Positions 1 through 12,478 of a DNA stretch of 64,000 nucleotides are shown in pieces. The stretch's first letter is position 1; the number at the start of each line of letters is the position of its first letter. A model generated the notes under the pieces. That model had not been told where the DNA came from and made no database searches. It saw only the letters and a list, made by a program, of their open reading frames with translations. The translations under genes and the position numbers were made by a program. Origin of the DNA: Margaritispora aquatica (lineage: Eukaryota > Ascomycota > Leotiomycetes > Helotiales > Discinellaceae); the NCBI GenBank assembly GCA_007644065.1, contig VJWN01000003.1, positions 2,046,001 through 2,110,000 on the forward strand, given 5' to 3'.

Positions 1-289
1 AAGATGACCAAATCTACTAAAGTCCTTATATTTGAAGCCACACTTTTAGTTCAGACACCTATAGACATCTTCAGACAGTCATCTTTTTCTCTTCTGCCTG
101 ATACAAATCTGCAATCAATGTTTGGCCATCTGTATGCAGGGGAGCATTATATTCTGTTTTGATCAATTCGATGCAAATATGGGATGGAAATTAATATTCA
201 ACTTTCATTCATTGCATATCTATCATGGTATCATTTTTCTATCTCTATTTCAGGAAAATGCGCAACAAGCCTTCAACTGTGGCAGCAAT

Positions 290-1836
290 CTAGGAAGATC
301 TAGAGTACTCCGCCTCATCAACCTTCAAATCATCCTTCTTCTCATTGCTACCGTACACCTCGACAACACCTGGAGCGATTGAAGCCATCTTTGGGTCAGG
401 GAATCCAGCAGCAACAACATTCTTGACTCTCATGATGTGGCGTCCAGTTCTCAGCCAGTGAGCAATGACATATCCAAGCACGTACACGAAACCAACCAAA
501 GGCACAATGTACGAGATGCGTGTTCCAGCTGAATCCGCAATAGCACCTTGAATGGGGGGGAAGACAGCACCACCTGAGACGCCCATCACGAGGATACCAG
601 CACCGCGGCGAGTGTGGCGGCCAAGGTTGGATGTACCCAGAGTGAAGAGAGTTGGGTACATTGGTGCCTCAAAGAAGAAGATGGCGATGAGGACACCAAC
701 TGCACCATTACCGCTCATAGCGCAGATAGCAGCATTCATGGCGATTGCAATGATGGCGTAGACCATGAGGAGGAAATCAGCCTGGAAAACGGTAGCCAAT
801 GCAGTGGCAGCGAAACGACCGACTGTGAAGGTGATCAATGCATACGAAAGCATGTTGGAAGCCTGTGCAGAAGTGAAGGTTGCGTTCTCGGTGGCATAGT
901 TGATGAAGAAGGATGCGATTGTGACTTGGGCACCAACATAGCAGAATTGTGCGATAAATGCGAAGATCATGTTGTACTGCTTGTATATTGGTCCGCTGCC
1001 GATCTCATTGCCGAATTCGTCGGTAGCAAAGTTCTCGACAGTCGAGCCGTTGAGCATCTCTTCGGAAACCTCGGGCAGCTTGGCTACCAAGAAGAGAACT
1101 GCAATAGCAACACCAGCGCATGCAACTGCCAAGTACACGAATTGGACGTTGACGAGGTTATGTGCATTCTTGCCAGTAAAGAAGAACTTGGAAGCAATCA
1201 ATGGGCCGATGAAGGACGCAACACCGTTCCACGACTGACAGAATTGGAGACTAGACAATCATTAGCAAAATTCAGTTGAGAGTTAGCGATTCTCGAACTA
1301 ACCGAGCGGAAGCAGACGCTGGGTCACCAATGACAACAGCGTACGAGTTGGCAGCGGTTTCGAGTGTAGCAAGACCACAAGCAATGACGAAGGTGCAAGC
1401 ACAGAAACCACCGAATGAAGCAATGCGGTGCTCATAGGTCGAAAAGTGTGCAGTAGGCCAGAAGAAGATAGCACCTAAGCTGTACAGCGAGAGACCCATG
1501 AGAATGGTGACCTTGTAACCCTTGCGTTTCATGACTTCAGCTGCGATAGGTGAGAAGCAGAGATAACCTCCACCGAAGTAGACGACTTGAAGACCGGTTG
1601 ATTCCAACTTGCTGATATCCAGGACAGTTTGGAAATGTTTGTTGAGAACACTATATCCATATTAGGAGATGTCTAACTGAGCCCGTTAGAGTGGATGCTT
1701 ACTCGAGAAGACCGTATGAGAATCCCCAAAGGAAGAAGAGTGAGATAACCAAGGAGAGTGGGAAGATCAGCGCGCGACCTGTGAGAAAGCCAGTTGCAAG
1801 CGTGGGAGCGCCGATGGGAATACCGCCGCCAGCCAT
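290..1836 (-). CDS. FucP-like MFS sugar permease
   Basis: Three exons: 1836-1703, 1650-1303 and 1250-290, giving 480 residues. The introns are 52 nt each (1651-1702 with donor GTAAGC; 1251-1302 with donor GTTAGT), and frame is kept across both. The protein is hydrophobic with about 12 expected membrane spans. It resembles the fucose/glucose/galactose permease (FucP) branch of the major facilitator superfamily; the N-terminal RALIFPLSLV...FFLWGFSYGLLD and the CGLATLETAANSYA segments are typical. The likely role is proton-coupled monosaccharide uptake at the plasma membrane; the substrate is inferred from the family only. The start MAGGG at 1836 was chosen because the in-frame ATG at 1965 adds 43 residues without membrane-protein character. 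The soluble C-terminal tail is acidic and charged. Confidence 0.9.
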
Positions 1837-4800
1837 TGTATCTGGTGCTTTGGTTGATGAGATGTGTTTGGAGAGAGTCGCTTCCTGAAATAAGCGAGAA
1901 AGGTGATCTTCTATGGAATGGATGAGAAGAGGAAGTCGAAGTTGCTGCTGAGGATGTCTATTCATGCATGCTGGGCATCATGTCTTTATAGATGCAACCT
2001 CATCTCTCGCGATCCTTTCTTCCTCAACCCAATTTCTGCACCATCTCCATGGGCCCATCAACCCCAGAGACAGATACCCAGCACCCAGCCTTTTGGTGGG
2101 TATCTCCATGCCAATTTTCCAGCTCAAGATACAAGCTCAGTGGATATGCTTTGATTCGTGGCCCTGTCACTTAGCGCCCTCAATGCCGACGACAAGGTAT
2201 CGGTATGCAAAGCAGTCTTCACACAGCATGCTGCCCTGATCGAACGTGATCAATTCTGATTCCCATTGGCATTTCCCAGGAATCAAACACCTTGACTCGC
2301 CGAGAGTACGTCCGAAGAGAGAAGCTTTGGATTCAGATCCGCTTGAAGGTCTCGCCTTTTGAAGCTGTGGTACTTCAACAGCCAATCGTACCGTTGCGCT
2401 CAAACTCTCGCGACAGTAGCTCGGAAGTAGGCTCAAGTCGGTTAGAGGAATCTGTCACCCAGATCTTGCCGGGGTCAAAGCACTGGGGTGTCTCGGGGCA
2501 ATTGTGGGTCTTGGAGAATCCCCAGATATGAGTTTCCAAACTCCATGCTTTCACATCATCTGATTCTGGCACGACCTCATGGGTGCTTCTTCTCCATCTG
2601 GATTCTTTGGCAATGAAGATATCCACTGTGGCTTTGTGAGGCGGGTGTGATGCTTCTGATGAGAAAGGCGTCAATTACCGCTTAGGTTTTACATATGGCT
2701 TGCCACTTGGAATGGGTAAAGATTCTTCCATGCTCCAGATTCTGGTATTCTCATGCTTCAGCAAATATCAAGATGGCGTTTAATTCCTTGGGTCTGAAGT
2801 CCAGGAAGCTTCTCAGGACAAGCTTTTGCTAGCACATAGTATGCAGCTCTGATGCGTTGAGAGTAGCCAGAACCGAATCTTGACCTAGAAATCGGCACAA
2901 AAAACTCTGTTATATAGTTTCGGTTACGAAATGGCAACATTTTGAGTTTGATATTGACTGCGTATGCATAGCAGCATCTACTGTATGCAGCTTCAAATAT
3001 CCTGATTATGCTCCCAAATCACACTTCAAAGTTCGAACAGGGGCTTCTTCAGCCTGTTTGCTCTCGGTGACTACCGACATCCACCCATTACTGATTATTG
3101 ACGCCTCCCCGCACCTCCATACCCCAGCTCGTCCAGAGTCCAGACCAGGCGGGCCAATAACTTCACTCCACACCCCAGAACGGCTTCAAAAAACAATGCA
3201 CGCAAATACGTATGGTGCCAGAGTCCACCCATCCAGAGAAGCAACGAGTCTTCTGGAATGCTTGTCATTCCCAGTATACATTTACACGAAGCCGTCAAAC
3301 ACCGATTATCAACGGTATTTTTCTCTCCTCAACCTCACATCGCATCAGACCTTGCGTTGGATATCTTTGCAGCGAAAATAGGACCAACAAATGGATACAG
3401 GGAAATCTTCCATGCTTATCTCGGAAAGCCTCTAGAAGCCAAATTTTGAAGATGGCATGTTCTCGTGTGGAATTCTATTCGCTTTCATCTCTTTCTTGTG
3501 CAGCCACCAGGTTGGATTTTGTCTTTAACGTTAGTTAATATCTGAAGATACCTCAATCTTGAGCTCTAGAGTAATGCAGGGACTGAGATAGCTGCCATCA
3601 TCTTGCATATCAATTATGCTTCGAATCACAAAGCTGTGCGCCTGCAAGTTGTCATAGGAAAGTGTTGAGACAGTTTTAGAACTTTACGAGATAGCATTGG
3701 CATCCAACAAGCATCACTTTTCATGACAGATCAATCATACAGATCAATCATAGTAGTAGGAATTTTTTTTCTTATCATCTAATACTCCAAGTCCAGCCCA
3801 TCATCACCAAACCCGAGCGCAAAGTATCCACTTCCACCAACCGTCCAGACCACAATGGTGCATCAGAAGAAACTAAAGTACAACTTTTTAAAGGCAACAA
3901 AGCAGCCACGAGAAAACAGGCCCGAAAGCACTGAGATATCTTCAGCCACATATCTAGTGACAAAAAGTTAAAGACATTCAAGTCATTCACGTTTGCGATG
4001 TCTCGTAATAAGACCGAGTCCAGCATCTTGGCTAGAAGTCTGAGACATAAAACGTGGTGCGCATCTCAATATACTTCTCTGCCCAGCATTCTAGAGCGCT
4101 GAGGCGAGTCACGATTTGTTTCAGGAATGTGCTTGGAATTGTCCTTCGTGAAGGGTAGCAAAGGTGCTTTGGAAAGAAAAGCTGTCTTTTTATTGTCGTT
4201 TGACTGTTTGTTAGCATTCTTGTCGTTGTATAGTTTTGCTCTCATTTTTTGGTCGTTTATTCACCTGTTCTTTTACACTTCACCTTCTAATGTCAAAATA
4301 TGATTCGTTTGCTCTTTATCTTAACTACAGGGAGTTACTGCATCCTTATCCCTGCCACGCTCAAGCATCATATATTAATCTACTGCTGTGAAGCACATAA
4401 ATGATTGTCGAGGTCTTCCTTAGAGTATGAAGAGATTCTTATTCGGTGTACGTGAATGAAGTCACATTCATAGCCCACATCTTTTATACCTAGAAGTTTT
4501 GGATAATCACTCCTGCTTGGCGATCCAAAGATACTTATAGCATTTAAAGATTGAGTCTTGTCGCGTGCAAAACTTCAAGTTCGCCTTCATATGTAAGTAG
4601 CATGGTGTGAAGCACTGACTAAATATAAAACACTGTTCGTGAACAGAAGAGAAGACGGAAGAGACGATACTCATGTGTTCAGTCTCGATCATGTTCCCCA
4701 ACTTTGAGGTATCATCAGCGCAGAATAGTCTCAGTCAGTGAATCCATAGGATATGGAGACGATAGGTCGAACTTCGTTTAAATTCATTTTATTTAACTAC

Positions 4801-6957
4801 TATTTTGATACGTTCCAAAATTCCCACTTGTTGCACCCTGTTCTTGCTGTCGGCTTCCTTCCTTAGAGATCTCCCTGTCACATCATCGTAATTTATCTTT
4901 AGTTTCCTCAAACTACGTTTGCAGCTACACATACACATACACATACCTGAAGCAGTGTGACGAAAACTGTTGGCGAAGAGAAGTGATAATTACTTCGTGG
5001 TCAAACGCAACATATACGGCCTGCAACCTTGAATGACTTTTGCGATTGCTGAGGTTTTAACAGCTTGGTTGCTTTTTACATAACGAAAATTTTCTACGCC
5101 AGAGCGTCTTGCTCCTTCGCGACAGGAAATAGAAATCGATGCGCTCCTCAAAGCAGATTCGCCGCCGGGATGCTCTTTCGGCTTGTTTGTACATCTATCA
5201 GTCCAAGTGATGGGCATTGGAAGTGGATATCTTCTCACATTCACAATACAAATGCACGCTTTGCTTATTTCATTGAAAGTTGTTTGCGTAGATACAAAGC
5301 CATATTGTTGTCATCTTGGAAATTCACTGCCTTCAAACCAAGAAGACTTGCTGTCGTTTTGTACATTGCTGTCATAACTTTAGTCTCTGTAAACAAATTA
5401 TATCTATTGTATTAGCTTTTAACCTGAGTTCGGTTGCTATTCTCTATCCGCCTACTTCCCACCAAGTTTTCAATCCCAATACCGCCCAACCTCGAAATCT
5501 GACCAGGCCAGGGAAAGTAGGTTAAATGTAAATTCCCGAACGAGTTGGCTGCAAAACGAAAACTCAACCTACGTTCAATGAAGAAGGTACTTATACCTCA
5601 GCATCTAGCTTAGTAAACCGAATAATATCCAATTTTCCACAGAGGTGATAAATGCCATATGCATGCTTCTAATTTTTCTTCCATTACCTTTCTGGTACGC
5701 CTGTGGCCCTATTGGAACTCAGCTATCTCGTTATTATCTATCATCAATATCTGTTAACTCGGATAGCATTTTGATTTGAACATCGCTGTCAACTACCTCC
5801 CATCTGCAAACCCTCTACTCTACAATTGGCAATAACTCTCTCCACCACTCTCTTCTATCCCTTCATTCACCTTACTCTAGCCCTCCCTCCACTCTATGAC
5901 ATGATAGCAAAATCCACAGACTCCACACTCACACGGCACAGCCTAAGACAAACCCAAGCAAATTCAAGCCCAAACAAATACACTCTCGCGCCCCCATTCT
6001 CGGCCAGATTCCCACATATTCCTCGCTATTGAGGTAAAATTTGGGGTTTGATACTTCGTTCGCGTTTTTATATTCAGCCCTAGCGGAAGGATTAGGGGGG
6101 GAGGGTTGATTGATAGAGATTCAGAGTAGAGGTATATTGTGACCGTGTATAACTTACAGAGGTATGTAGTTGAATTTGAGCTCGTTAGCTTGAATATGAC
6201 TTTTATTTCGTGCTTGAATTGTCTTGGAGTTGATCGAGACGTAATACTTTGGTCAACACTGGTATCGACATTGACATTGACATCAGAACTTTGCAGTCAA
6301 ACAATAAGAAAGTGCCCTAAGGCTATAGGGCATATTAATGAACACAAACCAGGCCACCTATCCTTATTCCTAATCACTCTAGACAAAGAGACCTAGAAAC
6401 AACTTCAAATGGAAGGAAAGTACTAAAGCTTCAATAAAGCGAGAAAAAAAGACAAAGATCATTCAGCATGAATTGCTGCACGGACACAAGACAGATTTGT
6501 TTGGGCGAATGACATTCAGAGTCGAACCTGACTTCTTGCTTGAGGACAAAAACAAAACTATGCATGAATGTTAAGCGAGGGGTTGTGTGAAGCAAGACAG
6601 AGCAGATTGGATTGCGGTTATTGCTGTTATAGAATATGTATTGATCGTAATCTATTACACATCGACATCTTCCTCAATCGTATCTCTCAGAACACTCCAT
6701 CATTTCCTGTTCCGCCCTGTCATGCTCACCTCTCGTTTTACACCAACACTCCATTTATCCATAGGTACTTGCAACATCCCACTGTCGCTACCCACAGCAT
6801 GCAAATTAAGCACAAGAACGCCATCCATGCACCTTTGCCCTAGGTAACCCCTATGTACAAGTGACATACTCTTCAGAAAATTCAACATATCCTAAACACC
6901 ATCTCAAATGCATTCGTGAAGTCATAACCACCACAAGCACAAGCACCCTCCACCAAA
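1837..6957. other. 5.1 kb intergenic stretch, no confident gene
   Basis: No reading frame here shows a recognisable domain or a convincing multi-exon structure. The only coding-like tract is on the minus strand at about 2160-2940 (separate entry). A (ACACAT)n microsatellite lies at about 4927-4946. Base composition appears AT-richer than the flanking exons. The part next to 1837 should hold the permease promoter, and the part next to 6957 the mbp1 3' end. I see no tRNA B-box-like element that would support a tRNA gene. Confidence 0.5.
2160..2940 (-). other. Coding-like tract, possible decayed or unknown gene
   Basis: Three consecutive minus-strand open segments (about 2940-2758, 2674-2375 and 2436-2167) have protein-like composition. 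One contains ETHIWGFSKTHNCPETPQCF, and the last has paired cysteines (SMLCEDCF) and ends in a normal stop at 2167. I could not connect them with clean GT-AG introns: the middle segment ends in TGA at about 2375 while coding character appears to continue in another frame. This could be an unrecognised small gene, a pseudogene, or chance. I recognise no family. Confidence 0.2.
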
Positions 6958-9533
6958 TCATACAGCTTCAACTCTCGTTAAGAAGTCCCGTACTCGTGTA
7001 AGCTCCACATCTGTATGCTCGCTTTCCACAGCCCTCAGCAGATTCTCGAGATGCTTATCTACGTCTTCTTCCTCAACACCTGTGCACAAGCCAATAACCT
7101 TCCGGTACTTGCCAGCCAGTTCTGAACTCTTGCTTTGAAGATCCCGGACGTTCTCTTCAATAGCTGTGTTGTTCGATTTGTAGGCGTTCAATCGTGCTCG
7201 AAGAACATGTGTAGGTGGTAGCGCAACAGTGAGTAATTGTCTATGTGACCTATCCATGACTAATGGCTGGTGAGGATTTATGTGAAGATTCGACAACACC
7301 TTCTTAGCTTCATCTGGTATGATCAGGCCTCCATCGGCTTCTCCTAGCTGCAGATCGACACCATTACTGACTTGGCCAACCTGCTTCTGCAATTGTGAAA
7401 GTTTTGATTGTTCTTCAGCGTACGCTCTCTTGAAATTGGTGGTTTTGAGCTTGCGAGCTTCACGTTCATTCGTTTCGGCCTGAATGCGCTCAAGAATCTG
7501 ACGTTGTTCACCTAATTCTCTTGAGGCGTCCCTAAGCTGTGCATGGAGTTCATCAACTGTTGCTTGCTTTTTATTCATCTCTCTGCTGAATTCGGCCTCC
7601 GTTTCTGTCAAGAGGGTTGTTATGGCTAGATCCTGTTAGAGATACTCAAATATACTAAACGAATGAACTTACAAGAAATAATCTCGCTGCTACTCTCCTT
7701 AGGATCGTTGCCGATAGCCTTGCCCATATTTCGGTCGTCTCTTGGCCGATTCTCCAAATCAGCAGGGTCACCGATGACACCAAAATCCATTGGGCTCAGA
7801 TTAGATCGGTTTGGTATCGTTGCATCTGCCCCAACCTCCATTAACTGAGAGATAATGCTTCTGTTTCCTATTCTGGATGCAATGTTCAGAGCAGTATCTC
7901 CTGATCGATCTTGCAGATTGACTATCTCAGACATGAATCGTCCTAGAGGTATCGATCTGTTTGCAGGCATTCTGCCATTGAAGGATTGTTGGCTATTTGG
8001 TTGACTACCTTGACGAACGACAAACTCAAGAAGTGACTCCAGGTAGTATTTGCTCGATTGGCTCCTGCCTTTGACTGCTGATGTGACTGCAATGTGATGC
8101 AGAACGGTTCGACCACGAGTGTCCCTAAACTCAATTGTTGGGCCGAGCATTTCCAGTAAATCAGGAAAAGTTCCTTTCTCAAGATTATTGGTTACTGAAC
8201 AGGCTCTCATCAGGGCAGTTTCTCCAGATGAGTTAACACGGAATGGATTTGAGCCACCAGCAATTAATGCCTTCAAAAGAGGTTTTCGAGCCAAAGTGGC
8301 TGCCCATATTAAAGCTGTGTTAGAACCAGGATCAATTGGGGTATCCAACTGCTCAGGTGATAAAGTCTTGAACACTTTGTGCTTTGCAAAATCTGCTTCT
8401 GTCCAGTGCTCTTGAGTGAAAAGTGTCATCAGGGCATCTTTCCTCGCTTGCTCATTGATGGTAGCTGGCTGTGGAAGAGGCTCAATAGGAAGATTGACAC
8501 CATCATTTTGATATTGAGCGTGATACACAAATGACTCATTGGGCTCAGTTGGGGAGACCTCTCGCATGGAGATATTCAGATAATCGTCTTGCATGTGCAT
8601 GGAATTGTCCATGCTCTCCGAAGGACGCAATCTCTTCCTTGGTGGTTCTTCGAAATCACCATTACGGGGATCATCTCGTCCTTTTGAGAATTGAGTTGCA
8701 TATGCTGAATCCTGTCCATTCATGGCGAAGCTTTCGTTTGAAGCGAAACTTTGCATGCTTTGTTGAGAGTTACCTGGAAAGCCAGCTTCTTGAGAGCTCA
8801 TGTTCTGCTGTGAAGATTGGCGCGAGAAACTTGTAGGGCGTGTCGCACCTCCATTTCGTATGCGGGGAACTGGTGAATCAAATCTAGCTTTGCTGATTGC
8901 TGCAACTGCATGGGACGCTGTACTCGAGATGTTCTTGAAGAAAGTGCCTGACTGGCCGCTACTTCTGCTTTCAACCCCAGAGTTGTACAGTCGTTTCCGT
9001 TGCGCTGCCATTGCCTGTTCCTTGGTAGGCGTGTCAATTCCACCTCGTCCAGCGATTCCACCGTCTTGTCCCATATCATAAGTCAACAGGGGTCGCAAGA
9101 GTTCTTCGACTCCGTACTGTTTACAGAACTCAAATCCTCGGTCAAACTTGATCCATGTTCCTTGATATTTTCCATATCCTCCTTGGACCTTCTCATGTTC
9201 TCCGATCAGGATCTCCTTTTCCAGGACTTTGGTGCGCTTGCCCTTTTCAATACCGGCGACCTTTAATATCTGCGTCGCATTGAGCCAACTATCTTTGCGC
9301 CGGCGCATAACAGCGATGCCATTCACTTCCATCTCGTATACATCGACTCCTGAGTATACCGCCTACGTATGTTAGCCGGAGATTCCCATCATTGCCTAAG
9401 ACATTCTTACCGAGTATATCTGAGGCGCAGGATTTCTCGCATTCATTCCATTACTATTGTCGTATTGTCGGAACTGTGTCGGCTGCATCATCATGCTGTT
9501 TCCCTGCGAACCTTGGCTCATGCTGAACGACAT
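6958..9533 (-). CDS. mbp1: MBF complex APSES transcription factor Mbp1
   Basis: Three exons: 9533-9411, 9362-7673 and 7625-6958, with introns of 48 and 47 nt, giving 826 residues. Residues about 42-145 form an APSES/KilA-N DNA-binding domain (YEMEVNGIAVMRRRKDSWLN, then NATQILKVAGIEKGKRTKVL). Two ankyrin blocks follow at about 385-460 and 525-560 (NTALIWAATLARKPLLKALI; GDTALNIASRIGNRSIISQL). The exon 3 product is a long charged coiled coil. A basic PPRKRLRP segment is a plausible nuclear signal. Length matches yeast Mbp1. By family it is the DNA-binding subunit of the MBF complex, pairing with a Swi6 partner to drive G1/S genes through ACGCGT boxes. The frame is open further upstream but lacks an ATG, so the start at 9533 was chosen. 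Confidence 0.93.
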
Positions 9534-10395
9534 GTTGAGGTTGGGTCGAATTGACGTTGCGCTCGATTCAATTGCTGGACGAGCAACTCGCTCGAGCGAG
9601 AGAGGCACTCCAACTCAACTTCTCCTGAGCCAAATTGAAGACACTGCAAAAGGTCCTGAGAGTTTGCAGAAGCAGTCGCATATGCCATGAAGGAGTATCG
9701 AGGTTTGGAGTGGAGAGATGCTTCGGCTGAAGCTGGTTGCTGAATATATGTATCGCGTCCCTAGAAACAATCTGCGACTCAAGTGATATAGGGTCGTTGA
9801 GCTCTTGTTAAATTAGTTCAGCGAGTCGATGGCGATAAGATACGCGCTCTGGAGGATTGCGATGAGGGAAGACGTGTCTCTCGTGTCATGGGCGCGTGAG
9901 GAAGTTCAGGTAAGTGGTTTTCGGGGGGGGGAGTGAATTGTGGCCAATCAAGGAGACTTGAGAACGCGATGGGACACAAAGCCCACAAAGGGAAAGTTAA
10001 GCAAGCTAAGGTATGGGTGACTACTTTTTACATAATTAATACTATCTATTACTCATGTGCATCATATCTCTATCTAGATGCACAATCCCGTGAACAATGA
10101 AGCTATTCAGAAGTTGTGTAGCTGTATATGTCTGTGAGAATGGCGATGGTCGATCACCTCCTCCGTCCCGAATGCAAATATGCGCTCTGATATCTTTGCG
10201 CTCTGCACATTTCCCCCCGAGTACGCGTGCCGTGCATCTCGCAAAGAACGCGACCGTGACGGCTGATCGACCGACTATCCTCAGCCTCGTTTGTCAGGCT
10301 GCGGCAGAACCCATCTCCATGTTTCCATACAAACAAAAGCATTTCCCAAATACTGTACTTCAATAATTTGCATACAGCCATTGGGCGGGAGAAAA
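9534..10395. promoter_or_regulatory. Divergent promoter region mbp1 / LYR gene
   Basis: This intergenic stretch of about 860 bp lies between two genes transcribed away from each other. It holds one perfect MluI cell-cycle box (ACGCGT at 10223-10228) and two ACGCGA variants (9964-9969 and 10248-10253), the sites bound by Mbp1-type factors. A run of nine G lies at about 9923-9931. No gene is seen. Confidence 0.45.
10223..10228 (+). promoter_or_regulatory. MCB element ACGCGT
   Basis: This is a palindromic ACGCGT, the core recognition site of MBF/Mbp1-type APSES factors, about 170 bp upstream of the LYR-gene ATG and about 690 bp upstream of mbp1. A close variant ACGCGA follows 20 bp later. Function is inferred from the motif only. 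Confidence 0.4.
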
Positions 10396-11724
10396 ATGCA
10401 TGTAGATAAAAGTCAAGTCAAACATGCCACAAAATCACTGGCACAACTCGGCAAGGGAAATAATCTTGCAGTCAAATATGAGCAGAACGATCCACGGATC
10501 AGACATCTATACAGATCCCTACTACGAGCGACATCTTACCTCCCCGACTCTTTCGCGCGGTCCTACATGCGCGAGCAAGTCACAAGACGATTTCGGCAAA
10601 ACGACAAGAAGCACGTCAGCAAACAAGTCCTCCATAATCGAATAAAGAAAGCTAAACGATCATGTCGGATTCTCGAAGGAGCAGGCGAACTCAGAGCAGA
10701 AGAGCTGAAAGAGGTTCTGCTACGGACATATGGACGAAAAGGTGCACGAAAGCGTATGCTCATCAAGGAGCTGATTCAGAAAGATGAAGATCAAGTGCCT
10801 ACCAACGATGAGGAATTGGCGAAAATGATCGCCAATCCCTCCAAGAAGACAGTGGAAAACTACGAGCCGACGCCCAAGTTCTTACAATTCCTTCGCAGTC
10901 AGCAAGCGAACCAACCATTGGAGTTATCAGCCACGATAAAGACAGTGAAGCCTGTCGTTCCAGAGACAAACATATGGCTACGCCCGCTACCTGCGAAGGC
11001 GCGAAATGGCTTGCGACACAAGTGGTGGGTAATGACACTGGAGAAATTATCCCCTCCAGTGCCAGTTGCTGAATGGAATCGATTAAGAGATTTTGCAACT
11101 GGAGCCGTGAGACTTGAACCTGTCCCTCCTCGTCGACCAGCTGGTACCTCAAGATATCCTCCGGAACCAGACTGGGCGTATGATGCTAAAACTGTGGTTG
11201 GTTTTTTGAGTCACCGGACAAAAGAAGATGTGAAATATGACTCTAAAAATAAAGATGAGGTCAAATCCACTCGTTCTGGAACAAAGGACGAAGGCGAGTT
11301 GGATCCAAGTCTCGAGCGTTATCACAGCACAAATGGCTTGGTAGACAAAGGGTTACTTCGATTTCCTAAGGTTTATGAGAGTACGCCCAAAGGTTATGAC
11401 CCTCCGCTGCACGAGAAGGGTATACGTCGATTATATGCCACTGTCTGGAGTATGACACCAACGATGGTGCAAGACGAAGTGTCGAAGAGATGGGAGATAA
11501 CTTGGGGAGGGGCACGCTCGGCTGCACATAACGGAGCGGTCTCGACACCAACAAAGGCACAAGAGGAGTTCTTCGAAGGATTGGAAAACCTGGTGCTACC
11601 CCCTAAGAAAGAAACAGGACTGGAAAAGAAAAAGAGAAAAGCAAAAGATGCTCTGAAGGTCTCGAGTAAGAATGAGGAACAGAAGAAGTTTGTATCAACT
11701 CAGAAAAATCGTGTCGCCTCATGA
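10396..11724 (+). CDS. LYR-motif (Complex1_LYR) protein
   Basis: A single uninterrupted exon encodes 442 residues. The frame is open upstream of 10396, but the first ATG is here, followed directly by MHVDKSQ. Residues 38-40 are the LYR tripeptide in the context RIRHLYRSLLR, followed by basic helices (ARSYMREQVTRRFRQND), as in fungal LYR-motif proteins. Small LYR proteins are mitochondrial adaptors that bind acyl-ACP and help iron-sulfur or respiratory-complex assembly. This protein is far longer than the ~100-residue core, with a hydrophilic extension and a lysine-rich C-terminus (KKKRKAK). It resembles the CUP1-clade LYR family of fungi. Its partner complex cannot be read from the sequence. 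It is convergent with the GNAT gene, about 100 bp away. Confidence 0.8.
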   Translation: MHVDKSQVKHATKSLAQLGKGNNLAVKYEQNDPRIRHLYRSLLRATSYLPDSFARSYMREQVTRRFRQNDKKHVSKQVLHNRIKKAKRSCRILEGAGELRAEELKEVLLRTYGRKGARKRMLIKELIQKDEDQVPTNDEELAKMIANPSKKTVENYEPTPKFLQFLRSQQANQPLELSATIKTVKPVVPETNIWLRPLPAKARNGLRHKWWVMTLEKLSPPVPVAEWNRLRDFATGAVRLEPVPPRRPAGTSRYPPEPDWAYDAKTVVGFLSHRTKEDVKYDSKNKDEVKSTRSGTKDEGELDPSLERYHSTNGLVDKGLLRFPKVYESTPKGYDPPLHEKGIRRLYATVWSMTPTMVQDEVSKRWEITWGGARSAAHNGAVSTPTKAQEEFFEGLENLVLPPKKETGLEKKKRKAKDALKVSSKNEEQKKFVSTQKNRVAS

Positions 11725-11824
11725 GTCTATATCAACTCTGTCCCCACTTATTCTAGGATCATGCTGTGCATGCTTGTTAGATGCATTGCCAGCAAAACCA
11801 CGTCTATCCTTCCGCAACCACAAA

Positions 11825-12478
11825 CTATCCCGCCCTCCCAGCCAACGCCTCCAGCGCCTCTCCCTCCATCCTCATCCCCACCCACTCTTCCATCCTCTTG
11901 GCCCCGATGCTCTTATAGAACCCAATACTAGGCTCGTTCCACTTCAACACGCTCCACTCCAACCTCCCACCACCCATCTGCACCGTCTCTTTCGCCAACT
12001 CCCCAAGCAACCGCTGTCCATACCCCTTGCCACGCTCACTCTCCCGCACGTACAGATCCTCGAGGTAGATTCCCGGACGCGCACGCCATGTCGAGTAGTT
12101 GTAGAAGTAGAGCGCCATGCCCTTTACTTCTAAGCTGGGTGAGAGGATGAGGAGACAGCGTGCTGGGCGGGCGGGAGAGATGCTGGTTTCTGGTGAAGAA
12201 GAGGGCGTGGTGGAGGGAGGCCCAAATGCGATTGTTGCCGATAGAGACTCGACAGTCGCGAGGACCGAATCGAGCTCTTTCTCGTAGATGGCAAGCTCGC
12301 GGATCATATCTAGTATTACGGGGACATCTGTTTTCAGAATTCGTCAGTATATGTGCACTTTGCTGGTCTATTCTACCCGACTCAATCCAACCTTACTATT
12401 ACAGAAGCTGAATTGAGAAGGAAACAGACCTTCTTTGAGTGCATGGCGCACTACGACGCCTTCCTGTGAGGGAGGCAT
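11825..12478 (-). CDS. GNAT N-acetyltransferase (diamine/SSAT-like)
   Basis: Two exons, 12478-12430 and 12327-11825, with a 102 nt intron (donor GTCTGT, acceptor AACAG), encode 183 residues. The first exon encodes MPPSQEGVVVRHALKE and joins DVPVILDMIRELAIYEKE, the usual N-terminal strand and helix of spermidine/spermine acetyltransferase-like enzymes. The acetyl-CoA loop RGKGYG is at residues 115-120. FYKSIGAKRMEEW near the C-terminus is the conserved motif B region. The protein probably acetylates a small primary amine such as a polyamine, thialysine or amino sugar; the substrate is inferred. A low-complexity S/P-rich insert follows the first helices. The gene overlaps no neighbour and ends about 100 bp from the LYR gene stop. 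Confidence 0.85.

Noticed and set aside
614..1279. 221-codon plus-strand frame
   Set aside because: It is antisense to the sugar permease exons, with unlikely composition (many Cys, Asp and Glu without pattern). It is a codon-bias shadow.
3000..3020. Possible tRNA B box (GTTCGAAC)
   Set aside because: There is no matching A box, acceptor stem or cloverleaf in the surrounding 90 bp.
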